Program-made: the position numbers and the translations under genes
Part shown: piece after piece, positions 32,218 to 41,125 of the stretch
Numbering within the stretch: the first letter of the stretch is position 1
How the letters are laid out: each line of letters begins with the position of its first letter
Assembly: GCA_004431415.1 (NCBI GenBank)
Contig: QPMI01000454.1
Coordinates: forward strand, 21,558 to 85,557
Source of the DNA: Cyanophora paradoxa
Lineage: Eukaryota > Glaucocystophyceae > Cyanophorales > Cyanophoraceae
Direction of reading: 5' to 3'
Length of the DNA: 64,000 nucleotides
Notes under the pieces: generated by a model
Databases searched by the model: none
Told to the model about the DNA's origin: nothing
What the model saw: only the letters and a program-made list of their open reading frames with translations

Positions 32218-33057
32218 TCGCTCGGCGCAGGATGAAGCCAGTTTCTCGGGCGCCCCTTAGCTTTGGTTCTCGACACTACGCATCGCTTCTTGCAAGCGTA
32301 AAGATCGATTACCATGTTGGGAGCTCTTCCCTTTCCGTACGGTTTCTTCCTCAAGCCCTAGCTGCAGTAGACTCCAATCGTTTCCATTTTCCTCGCCAAT
32401 TGCAAGCATGTCATCAATTTCGGAGGCGCAACGCTTCGTTGCGTTGACTTCGAGCTCGCCCCATTTGAATGTCCTTACAAGCTTTGCCCTAGTTCTTCAG
32501 CTGTACATTTTCACGGCCGTAGTTGGACCCCCTATCGACCCTCGTTAGCTCGTGTGGTCAAGGGGGCCCTTGTACATGTCATGTACGCATTCATGTCTCG
32601 TTCCGTCTCTCTCTTGCAATTGAACTTTGCCACGGCGTACGCGTGATCGGGGAGGGCGGCTTGACTTGCAATTGCAATTGCCAAGTTGGGGGCTCCGATC
32701 CGGATCCATATGCATGCCAGCTGCAGCTGCAGCTGCATGCGCAGGGCCGGCCGCGCGCGCGCGGGGGGCCGGCACCGGGCTGCAGCTGGGACGGCCGCGC
32801 GCGCGCACGGGGGGCCGGCACTGGGCTTTGCACTGCCGTCGCACTGTACCCCTCTGGATTCTGCAGCGCCTTGCAATTGCGGCTAAGCGGGGGTTCAGCC
32901 TGCGTCGTCAGCCTTCAGAAGCACGCGCCGCATTCCTAGAAAGCTCACGATCATCGCAGCCTTCCCCGCGGTCGGTGCTGTCGGCCAGGCTGCGCTGCCT
33001 CGCCTGTATACGTACGGATCGCAAACAGCATACGTGCGTGATAGCGTAGCATCGGTC
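32218..33057. other. Intergenic, with a GC-rich direct repeat near 32740-32830
   Basis: 840 bp without a gene I can support. A roughly 38-bp element of alternating GC followed by a run of G and CCGGCA occurs twice in a row, at about 32747-32785 and 32789-32827. CAGCTGCAG and TTGCAATTG words cluster nearby. These alternating purine-pyrimidine stretches could be regulatory or Z-DNA prone; nothing more can be said. Confidence 0.5.
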
Positions 33058-36000
33058 ATGTTCACGTTCTTCGCCCCTTGGCAGCTGCCGGCCTTCGCGC
33101 ACGCGGCCACGCCGGCCCTCCCGACCGCGAACCGCATCCGCGCTAGCGCATGGAAGTCTGCCAACCTACAAGCATCGGTGACCGCCCGCGCGGGCGTGGG
33201 CCTCCGCGCCTTCTTCTTCAGCGGCAGTGCCCCGCCGCTCCGGGTGCAGCCAGCGACAAGCACTTTTGGCTCTCTTGATCGCATGACGCGAGCCGACGCT
33301 GCCAGTGGCGCGCGTGGCGGCCGTCGCGGCGGCGGGGGGCGCAGCGGCTCCCAGCTGCAGGTGGTCCCCACCGCTCGCGAACGTCCCTTCAGTCCCCGTC
33401 CGCTGACGGCGTGCGGACGTCCGCGCGCGCAGGCCGATTATGGCGCGCATCCGGCCGCCAGGAACCGCCAGATCCGTGCGAGCCGTGCCGCGAGCGGCGA
33501 TCCTGAGCAGGCAGCGCCTCGGGGCGCTTTCCAGGCCGGGTATCCCGCCGCCGACGGAGCTCGCGACGGCACGCGCGGAGGCCGCAGTCGTCGCGGTGGC
33601 GGGCGCGGTGGCAGTCGCGGCGGCGTGGGAGATCGGCCCCAGTCGGCCCAGCAGCGCCCCCGGTCTGCCCTGCAGCAGCCGCAGCAGCAGCCGCAGCGTG
33701 GGCAGCGTGCGCCGCCCGCCGAGGCCGGTGCCAACGGCTCCGCCCCCGCGGCGGACGTTGTGACGCGGCACCACACCCACGGCCACGGCGACGGCGGCCA
33801 CCAGTGAGCCGGGGCCCCGTTCGCCCGTTCCCGTACTCGACCCTGAAACCCTCTTAGGTACGCTCACCCCGTGAACATCCACACCGTGCTATTTCTTTCT
33901 CTCCTCTCAAACTGGCCCCGCCTGAAACCGAGGCAGGACGACGCGGTGAACGTGCACACGGCGTCCAAGCAGCCGTTCAGCTCGATGCCCCTCAGCCCGG
34001 CCACCGTCCAGGCCATGGAGAGCCCGGAAGGTCCGCCGGCCTCGCTCTCCGCGCCCGCCGTACCCCCCTGATCGCCTCTTCGAGCAGGCTTCGGCTTCCA
34101 CTACAGTGCGCTCTGTTGCCCGCGATCCGCTCACCGCTGCCCAACCCCGTACCCCCAGTGACCGAGATCCAGGCGCTCGCGTACCAGCACCTCCTCGCCG
34201 GTGAGGACCTCCTCGCGCGCGCCAAGACCGGCTCCGGAAAGACCCTCGGTTCGACTCCCCCCGCCGCCGGGTTTTTCCCTGAGAATCTAACGGAAGCGCA
34301 GCATTTATGGTACCCGTCGTGGAGGCCCTCCTCCGCCGCCGCTCCTCCGGTACCCCCCCCCCCCCCCCCCCCCCGCTGCCTCCAAATCTCCATGAATAAC
34401 CCCGCGGCTGTGAAGGCATCGGGGCGCTGGTGCTGACGCCAACGCGCGAGCTAGCCCTCCAGATCGAGCAGCAGGTCAAGGTCCTGGTGCGTACCCCCTC
34501 CCCCCCCCCCCCCGCCTGAAGAGGGTGCAGCTGAGCTTCCACGCCTCGCTGTCGGTCTTCACGGTGATGGGCGGCACGAACATGCGCACCGAGGCCGCCC
34601 GCCTCCTCGGCCGCCAGGTCCATCCCGCCCCCCGCTCCCCACGCCATCTTCTCCTGAAGGGCCGCCAGGGCCCGCCCTCGATCCTCATCGCCACCCCGGG
34701 CCGCCTGGTCGACCACATTCAAGTGCCCGCCCCGCCCCCCGCCCCCCGCCCGGCCCCGTCAGCCCTGCGACCGTGGGCAGAACACGCGGGGGTTCACGGA
34801 GGCGCTGACGCGGGAGCTGCGCGTGCTCGTCCTCGACGAGGCCGACCGCATGCTCGACCAGGGCTTCCAGCCCCAGGTGGAGGCGGCCCCGCCCCCGCCC
34901 CGGCCCCGGCGCCCACCCCGCCCCAGATGGAGAAGATCCTGGCCGTCCTCCCCCGCAACGGCCGCCAGACGGCCCTCTTCTCGGCGACCCTGCAGGGCTC
35001 CGTGCAGGGCATCAAGCGCGCCCCCCGCGCCCCCGAGCGCGCCGTCGGCGGGCTCTGACGGGGAGGGGCCGCTGGCAGGAACCTGTCGCTGCGGGCGGAC
35101 CACGCCTTCGTGTCGACCGTGCGCGAGGACGAGGCCCTCACCAACGCCCGCTGCAAGCAGGCCCGCCCCCGCCCCCTCTTCCCTCCCGTCCGCCCTTGGA
35201 TGGACCCTGGGGCCTGAGCGCGGCCCGCCCGCAGGAGGTGGTCGTCGCGCCGGACTCGGCCTACTTCCACACCGTCGCCCAGGCGCCCTCTCCGCCCCCC
35301 TGCGCCCCGCCTCTTCTCAGGGCGGGGCAGATCCTGCAGGCGAACCGCCACTGCAAGACAATCGTCTTCTTCCCGGTTCCGCGCCCCCTCCACCGCGGCG
35401 CCCGCCCCGCTGACCGCGGGCGGGCAGACGACGCGGCTGGTGGACTTTGCGGAGGAGGCCTTCCGGCTCCTCGGCATCCCCGTCGTCAAGCTCACGGCCC
35501 GCCCCCGCGCCCCGGGCCCCCGTCCGCCGCCCTGAGGCGGGCGCCCCGCAGGGCCGCATGTCCCAGGCGAGCCGAACCAGGACCTTCTTCTCCTTCTGCG
35601 ACGCCCCCGGCAGGTCCGCCTTCCTTCCCCGGCCCCCGCCCTCCCCGCCCCGCGTCTCACCGCCTCGCGCAGCGCCGGGGGCGGCTCGGGCGGCGTGATG
35701 GTCTGCACGGACGTGGCCGCCCGCGGCCTCGACATCCCCGACGTCGAGGTTCGACTCCGCGCGGTTCCTTTCGCAAGCTCGGGTTTGATTCTGGATCCTG
35801 AGAGCTCCCCCGCAGCTGATTGTACAGGCCGGCATCCCGTCCGCTGTGGTGCGCTGCCTTCAGATCCTGTACCCCGAATCGAAGGCTTGACGTCCGTACC
35901 CCCGCAGGAGGAGTACATCCACCGCATCGGCCGCACGGCCCGCGCCGGCAACACCGGCCGCGCGGTTTGCGCTTTTCGTACCCCTGCCTTCGTGTTCTAA

Positions 36001-37013
36001 AGTACCCCCTCCAGGTCCTGGTGATCCGCGAGTTCGAATCGCCGTTTCTCTCGAACCTGCAGGTGGGCGCCCCTGTACCCCCCGCGCTACAGCTAGATCC
36101 TCACCAGACCCCAGCGCAAGAACATCACGTTGGAGCACGTCGCGGCGCCCGTCGAACAGGCCTCCGCCGAGGCCGCCCGCGCCGCAGTGCGCTGTACCCC
36201 CTCCGAGCGGGTGTTTGAGATGACGCCGTGCCCCGCAGATCCAGCAGCTCGTGCGCTCGGACCGGGAGCTCGCGAAGAGCGCGCACAACGCCTACCGGAC
36301 CTTCCTGGGGTACTACGTAGGCGCCTGCAAGCAGTGCGGCCTCTCCAAGCCGGAGATGGTGCCCCCGCCTCCCTTCGCCCCCCCGCTGTGCTCTCATACC
36401 CCTCAGATCGCCCGCGCCTTCGACTTCGCGTACTCCATTGGCATCGGTGGCCCCCCCCCACCCCTCCCCCCCTCTGCCCCATCCCCCTCCTCCCCTCCCG
36501 ATCCCCCTACCCCCCACTTCCCCCCCCCTACCCCCTCCCCTCCCCCTCTCTCCCCCTTCCCCTCTTCCCCTCCCGCTCGCCCCTGCCCCCTTCCCCCCCC
36601 CCCCCCCCCCCCTTCCTCACGCCTGGCAGACCGGGTGGGGCCGATCGAGGCGCGCACGGTCGGGAAGATGGGCCTCACCAAGGAGATGTTCGCCGCCGCC
36701 GAGCGCCAGTACTACGGCGCCACCGTGCGGCCGCCTCCCAGCCACCTTGGCGAGGGCCCGCTCTGACCGTGCCGCCGCCCACGCGCAGCTCGGCGGCGCC
36801 AGCGTGCAGCCCGCCGCCCCGCGCCCTCCCCGCGATCGCCCGGCCCCCGCAGGCCCCCGCCGCGCACCGCAGGGCGCCGAGCGCCCCGCGCTGCAAACTG
36901 AAGCTGAAGTGCGAGATCGGTTCAATCTCAAGCTCGAATCCAGTGCCTATCGAGATGCTGGCAGAAGCGGTGTCACGGATGGCGCCCACGGCGCAGCACG
37001 CTGCCAGAGATAA
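33058..37013 (+). CDS. DEAD-box RNA helicase, Mss116/RH26-like, probably organellar
   Basis: The start ATG at 33058 (MFTFFAPWQLPAFAHAAT) opens a basic, acid-poor leader typical of organelle targeting, then an Arg/Gly-rich region. Helicase motifs in order: Q motif FSSMPLSPATVQAMES and TEIQALAYQ, motif I AKTGSGKT, Ia PTRELA, GG MGGTN, Ib TPGR, II VLDEAD, III SAT, V CTDVAARGLDIPDVE and VI HRIGRTAR. The C-terminal part (AYRTFLGYYVG, IARAFDFAYSIGI, GKMGLTKEMF) matches the extension of Mss116 and plant RH26-type helicases, which remodel RNA in organelles and aid intron splicing. About 20 short introns are inferred, several GC-AG (35161-35234, 35283-35330). Two microexons are needed to hold the N-terminal frame. 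The 5' site after GIKR is not canonical and remains unresolved. Stop at 37011-37013. Confidence 0.85.
33858..33870 (+). other. 13-nt microexon, DEAD-box gene
   Basis: GTACGCTCACCCC is preceded by CTCTTAG and followed by GTGAACA. It joins phase-2 CA to GAC GAC GCG, giving HQYAHPDDAVNVHTA in one frame. Without it the Arg/Gly-rich leader and the helicase core are out of frame. Confidence 0.6.
34088..34105 (+). other. 18-nt microexon, DEAD-box gene
   Basis: GCTTCGGCTTCCACTACA lies between GAGCAG and GTGCGC. It gives SPEGFGFHYMTEIQALAYQ, which supplies the expected spacing and aromatic residue between the Q-motif helix and TEIQ. Confidence 0.7.
36447..36629 (+). repeat. C-rich polypyrimidine intron, DEAD-box copy 1
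   Basis: A 183-nt intron (GTGGCC...CTGGCAG) made almost only of C and T. It is several times longer than its neighbours. The homologous intron of the second gene copy (45699-45917) has the same character but a different length and order. Confidence 0.8.
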
Positions 37014-37015
37014 GA

Positions 37016-37038
37016 GGGGGGGGGGGGGGGGGGGGGGG
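37016..37038. repeat. G homopolymer
   Basis: About 23 consecutive G just after the DEAD-box stop codon, between two converging genes. Confidence 0.9.
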
Positions 37039-37096
37039 ATGACAGAGGGACGGAGGGTTATTCCACATCACGGGCTCGGCTGCGGCATGTGTGCGG

Positions 37097-38163
37097 TCAG
37101 AGGTCACGCTTTGACAGGAAGGCAGCCGGCCGCACCGAGGCCTCGTCGAGCGTGCCCTCCATCTCCTCGAACTTGCGCTTCATGGTGCGCTGGAACGCGT
37201 TCTCCATGTTGCGCTTGAACTCCTCCTCCATCTCCTCGAACTTGCGCTTCGTGGTGCGCTTGAGCTGCTCGAGCGCGCTCGCTGTGGCCGCTCTCGCCCG
37301 CCGCTCTGCCTCCAGCTCCCGCCGCGCCTCCTCGGCTGCACCCTGCGACGCGGTCAGGACTCTGGCGGCCCCGAGCTTGACGCCCAGCACGGCCTCGGGC
37401 CCACTCGCCTTCAGACGCACGTTCTCCTCCTCCAGCTTCCGCCACGCCTCCTCGGCTGCACCCTGCGACGCAATCGCCACCTCCAGCTCCGCCTGCTTCG
37501 CGGCGGCATCGGCAAGCAGAGAGCTCTGTCCGGAGCCGCCAAGTAAGCGGTGTCGGGTTGACCCCCGCGGAAACGCAGATCCAGACCTGCTCGCGCCGGA
37601 TGGCCGCCGCCTCCTCCTGTGCCGCCGCCAGCGCCCCCTCTGCTTTCTTCGCCCTCTGCAGCAGCTGCGCGGGTTCCAGCCCCTTGGGCCCGATCTCAAC
37701 GAGGAAGGCGAGCGTGCCGCCGCACAGGAAGCCGGCCGCCGGGTCCGCCACGAGGGCGAGAGATTGGAAACAATGCCGTCCGAGGCTGACCATCGATTCT
37801 TTCATTTTGCAATTAGCCACCACGTCCTTGGTTGGGTCCTTGTTTAGGAGCTTGATGGTGAAGTCAGTCTTGAATGGAGCGCCATCTGCTTGTTCCAGAT
37901 AAACCGCGAGGTGCTCCTTGCTCCTGCCGTCGCCGTTCTGCCCGTTCGGAGCTACCACCAATTTCCTGCTGACAAATGAGCTGGATCGCTTGCCACGAGA
38001 TGCGGGTGGCACACCACTGCCTGTTGTTCTCCGGCATGACTAAGATGCATCTGCGCCCCTCGCCCGCCGCCTCCTTTCGCTTGAGGTAGTTCGGCACAAT
38101 GACCACAAACGACTCGCGCTGCGGGGCCGGTGCGTCATGCGGCGAAAATATCCATCCGTCCAA
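37097..38163 (-). CDS. MATH-domain module with long coiled-coil tail (copy A)
   Basis: The MATH (TRAF-C) core reads RESFVVIVPNYLKRKE, KLVVAPNG, EHLAVYLEQADGAPFKTDF, TIKLLNKDPTKDVVANCKMK and DPAAGFLCGGTLAFLVEI. Unlike the other copies, the tail continues into a coiled coil (AKQAELEVAIASQGAAEEAW) with the near-repeat TKRKFEEMEEEF / MKRKFEEMEGTL. The stop is at 37097-37099 (LSKRDL). A 5' intron starting GTGGTGTGCC and one at about 37580-37520 (CAG|GTCTGG...GGACAG) keep the frame. No ATG was found at the 5' end in the MATH frame, so this may be a downstream exon set of the TRAF-like gene or a duplicated gene that lost its start. Confidence 0.55.
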
Positions 38164-38168
38164 CCGAA

Positions 38169-38851
38169 CTATGTATACGAAATGTAGCGCACCCCCTCAA
38201 GCGCCGTGTGGAGCACCTCCAGTCTCTGCCGTACGCGCTGCTCGCTCTCTAGCTGTTCCTGAGCGAGCCCCTGCCATGTCAGCCCGAGCCACGACCCCCG
38301 TACATGCGCAGGGCAATGACTCACCAGCAGCTGCGCGGCGTCCGGCCCCTTGGGCCCGATCTCGACGAGGAAGGTAAGCGTGCCGCCGCACAGGAAGCCG
38401 GCCGCCGGGTCCGCCACTTGGCAGAGATCCTCGAAACGTGACCGTCCGAAGCTGTCCTCTGATTCCTTCATTTTGCAATTATCCACCACGTCTTTGGTTG
38501 GGCCCTTGTTCAGGAGCTTGATGGTGAAGTCGGTCTTGAATGGAGCGCCATCTGCTCGTTCCAGATAAACTGCGAGGTGCTCCTTGCTCCTGCCGTCGCC
38601 GTCGCTGTCGCTGTTCTCCCCGTTCGGAGCTACCACCAATTTCCTGCTGACAAATGAGCTCCGGGGATCCAATGGACCGCCTGCGACGAGATGCGGGTGG
38701 CACACCACTGCCTGTTGTTCTCGGGTGTGAATGTGTTGTATCTGCGCCCCTCACCCGAATCCTCCTTCCGCTTAAGGTAGTTCGGCACAATGACCACGAA
38801 CGACTCGCGCTGCGGGGCCGGTGCGTCATACGGCGAAATCCATCCGTCCAA
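38169..38851 (-). CDS. MATH-domain module, tandem copy B
   Basis: Same three-part layout as copy C: exon with FVVIVPNYLKRKEDSGEG, exon with KLVVAPNGENSDSDGDG... and KMKESEDSFGRSRFEDLCQ, then a GT-AG intron (GTGAGTCATTGCC...CATGGCAG) and a short coil LAQEQLESEQRVRQRLEVLH. It ends at a stop at 38169-38171. It has no in-frame start codon of its own that I can find. Whether it is translated is open. Confidence 0.5.
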
Positions 38852-38856
38852 CCGAA

Positions 38857-39538
38857 CTATGTATACGAAATGTAGCGCACTCCCTCAAGCGTCGTGTGGA
38901 GCACCTCCAGTCTCTGCCGTACGCGCTGCTCGCTCTCTAGCTGTTCCTGAGCGAGCCCCTGCCATGTCAGCCCGAGCCACGACCCCCGTACATGCGCAGG
39001 GCAATGACTCACCAGCAGCTGCGCGGCGTCCGGCCCCTTGGGCCCGATCTCGACGAGGAAGGCGAGCGTGCCGCCGCACAGGAAGCCGGCCGCCGGGTCC
39101 GCCACGTGGCAGAGATCCTTGAAACGTGACCGTCCGAAGCTGTCCTCTGATTCCTTCATTTTGCAATTATCCACCACGTCTTTGGTTGGGTCCTTGTTTA
39201 GGAGCTTGATGGTGAAGTCGGTCTTGAATGGAGCGCCATCTGCTCGTTCCAGATAAACTGCGAGGTGCTCCTTGCTCCTGCCGTCGCCGTCGCTGTCGCT
39301 GTTCTCCCCGTTCGGAGCTACCACCAATTTCCTGCTGACAAATGAGCTCCGGGGATCCAATGGACCGCCTGCGACGAGATGCGGGTGGCACACCACTGCC
39401 TGTTGTTCTCGGGTGTGAATGTGTTGTATCTGCGCCCCTCACCCGAATCCTCCTTCCGCTTGAGGTAGTTCGGCACAATGACCACGAACGACTCGCGCTG
39501 CGGGGCCGTGCGTCATGCGGCGAAATCCATCCGTCCAA
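38857..39538 (-). CDS. MATH-domain module, tandem copy C
   Basis: Nearly identical to copy B at a spacing of 688 bp, including introns and the stop (38857-38859). It differs by a handful of residues, such as FKDLCH for FEDLCQ and NKDPTK for NKGPTK. It also lacks a visible in-frame ATG. Confidence 0.5.
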
Positions 39539-39543
39539 CCGAA

Positions 39544-41125
39544 CTATGTATACGAAATGTAGCGCACCCCCTCAAGCGCCGTGTGGAGCACCTCCAGTCT
39601 CTGCCGTACGCGCTGCTCGCTCTCTAGCTGTTCCTGAGCGAGCCCCTGCCATGTCAGCCCGATCGCGAGCCACAACCCCGTACATGCGCAGGGCAATGAC
39701 TCACCAGCAGCTGCGCGGCATCCGGCCCCTTGGGCCCGATCTCGACGAGGAAAAGAAGCGCGCCGCCATGAAGGAAGCCAGCCGCAGGATCTGCCAGCGT
39801 TGAGAGAGTCTTGAAATACGCATCACCATGTTCGACTTTGGGATCATCCATCTCCGCATCCCAAGAGACATTCTTGGTCCGGTCCTTGTTCACGAGCTTG
39901 ATGGTGAAGTCGGTCTGGAATGGAGCGCCATCTGCTCGCTGCAGGAAGACTCCGAGGTAATCCTCGAGGTCTTCATCATCATCGTCCTTAGTCCCGTTCA
40001 AATTCATGCGCATTTGCCTGCGGGGCTTTTGAAAATTTGAAATCTAGATCTAGAGGCCTATAGCTAGGGAATATATATTAATCTCGAATGCGAAAGCGAC
40101 GGGATCTGGCGGGCGGGAAGCAAACAAACCACGGGCAATGCTCGCTGTCGCGATCGCCAGCATGCGCAGCTGGCGCGATGGTAATGGAGCCTCGCCCCTC
40201 GCCTGTTTCCTCCTTTCGCTCGAGGTAGTTCGGCACCGTGACGAGAAACGACGCGTGCTGCGGGGCCACACACACATGAGGTGAAGACCGTCATAGCTAG
40301 TTATGATACTGACCCCCTCATCACGTGGACGTGGACGTGCACGTGCACGTGGCTCTTGACGAAGGTGCCGGCACTTCGCCTCGTGCGCCTGCCAGGGCGT
40401 ACGCTTGTCAGGATCAGCCCTCAAAGCTCGCGAGCCGCTGGGCCCAGATGCCGAGCGGACGGTGCACGAGAACGCACGGCGAGGTTGTCAGGGTGCATGC
40501 GCCTCTTGCAGCCGGCCGCGGTGCCTCTGCACGCCTGCTTTGCCTGGCATCCATGACCGTGCCTTTCACGCTTCCAGAGGGGGCCCTCCCAATCGCAGCC
40601 GTCGTCTTTGAAAGGGCAGCTGAGAATACAAATTAATGCTATCATAGTATGATCTATAGATTTGGAAGTCTGGAGCAGCGCGCCAGCGCGTTTGCTTGTA
40701 ATTATGGTCAGCGATCGCGACGCACAAGGTGGACCTCTGGCGGAGCTCGCCCTCGACGTCCTTGTTCTCCTCGGAGGCGTCCTTTCTGATCTCCTGTCGG
40801 CACCTGCCCAGTCGCAGACGTCCGCGCGCGGCCCCAATCAACAAATGCTCATGTAAAAGCCTATACAGTTAGAGCTAGATATAGCTATAGGGCGAGGGGA
40901 CACGCACGTCGGGCACGTGACCACGGCGCCGTTCCTGAAGAGCTCATCGTGGCAAACCTTGCAGAACGTGTGCTTTCCCGGGCAGCTGACGCGCATGGGG
41001 CCCTCAAAGATGCAGAAGCAGATGGGGCAGTGGAGGTCGTCGTTCACGCTCGGAGGATTCACGAACATCCCAGTCTCACGAGCCCTGGCCATGTTTCTGG
41101 ATCTAGATCTGCCACACCTGCGCAT
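39544..41125 (-). CDS. TRAF-like protein: RING, TRAF zinc finger and MATH (copy D)
   Basis: Start ATG 41125 (MRRCGRSRSRN). The RING reads LHCPICFCIFEGPMRV, SCPGKHTFCKVCHDELF and TCPTCRQEI once the GT-AG intron at 40907-40804 is removed. A second intron (GTGCGTCGC...ATTCTCAG) leads to the TRAF-type zinc finger CPFKDDGCDWEGPLWKRERH plus GHGC. The MATH domain follows: APQHASFLVTVPNYLERKEE, EDYLGVFLQRADGAPFQTDF, TIKLVNKDRTKNVSWDAEMD and DPAAGFLHGGALLFLVEIGP. It closes with the coil LAQEQLESEQRVRQRLEVLH and a stop at 39544-39546. RING, zinc finger and MATH in this order define TRAF-type proteins, which act as E3 ubiquitin ligases or adaptors. The exact joint between zinc finger and MATH was not resolved. 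Confidence 0.72.

Larger units (their letters stand above)
38169..39545. repeat. 688-bp tandem duplication (MATH copies B and C)
   Basis: Corresponding points fall 688 bp apart throughout (38169/38857, 38197/38885, 38350/39038), with very few mismatches in exons and introns alike. The left end of the gene at 39544 shares the first roughly 200 bp of the unit, then diverges. Confidence 0.9.

Noticed and set aside
33166-33882. Minus-strand frame of 238 codons at the helicase 5' end
   Set aside because: Antisense to the Arg/Gly-rich leader, which is tied by splice sites to the helicase core.
37097-41125. One long protein with four MATH domains
   Set aside because: Copies B, C and D end at stop codons, and no splice pair in the right phase bypasses them; left as an open question in the findings.
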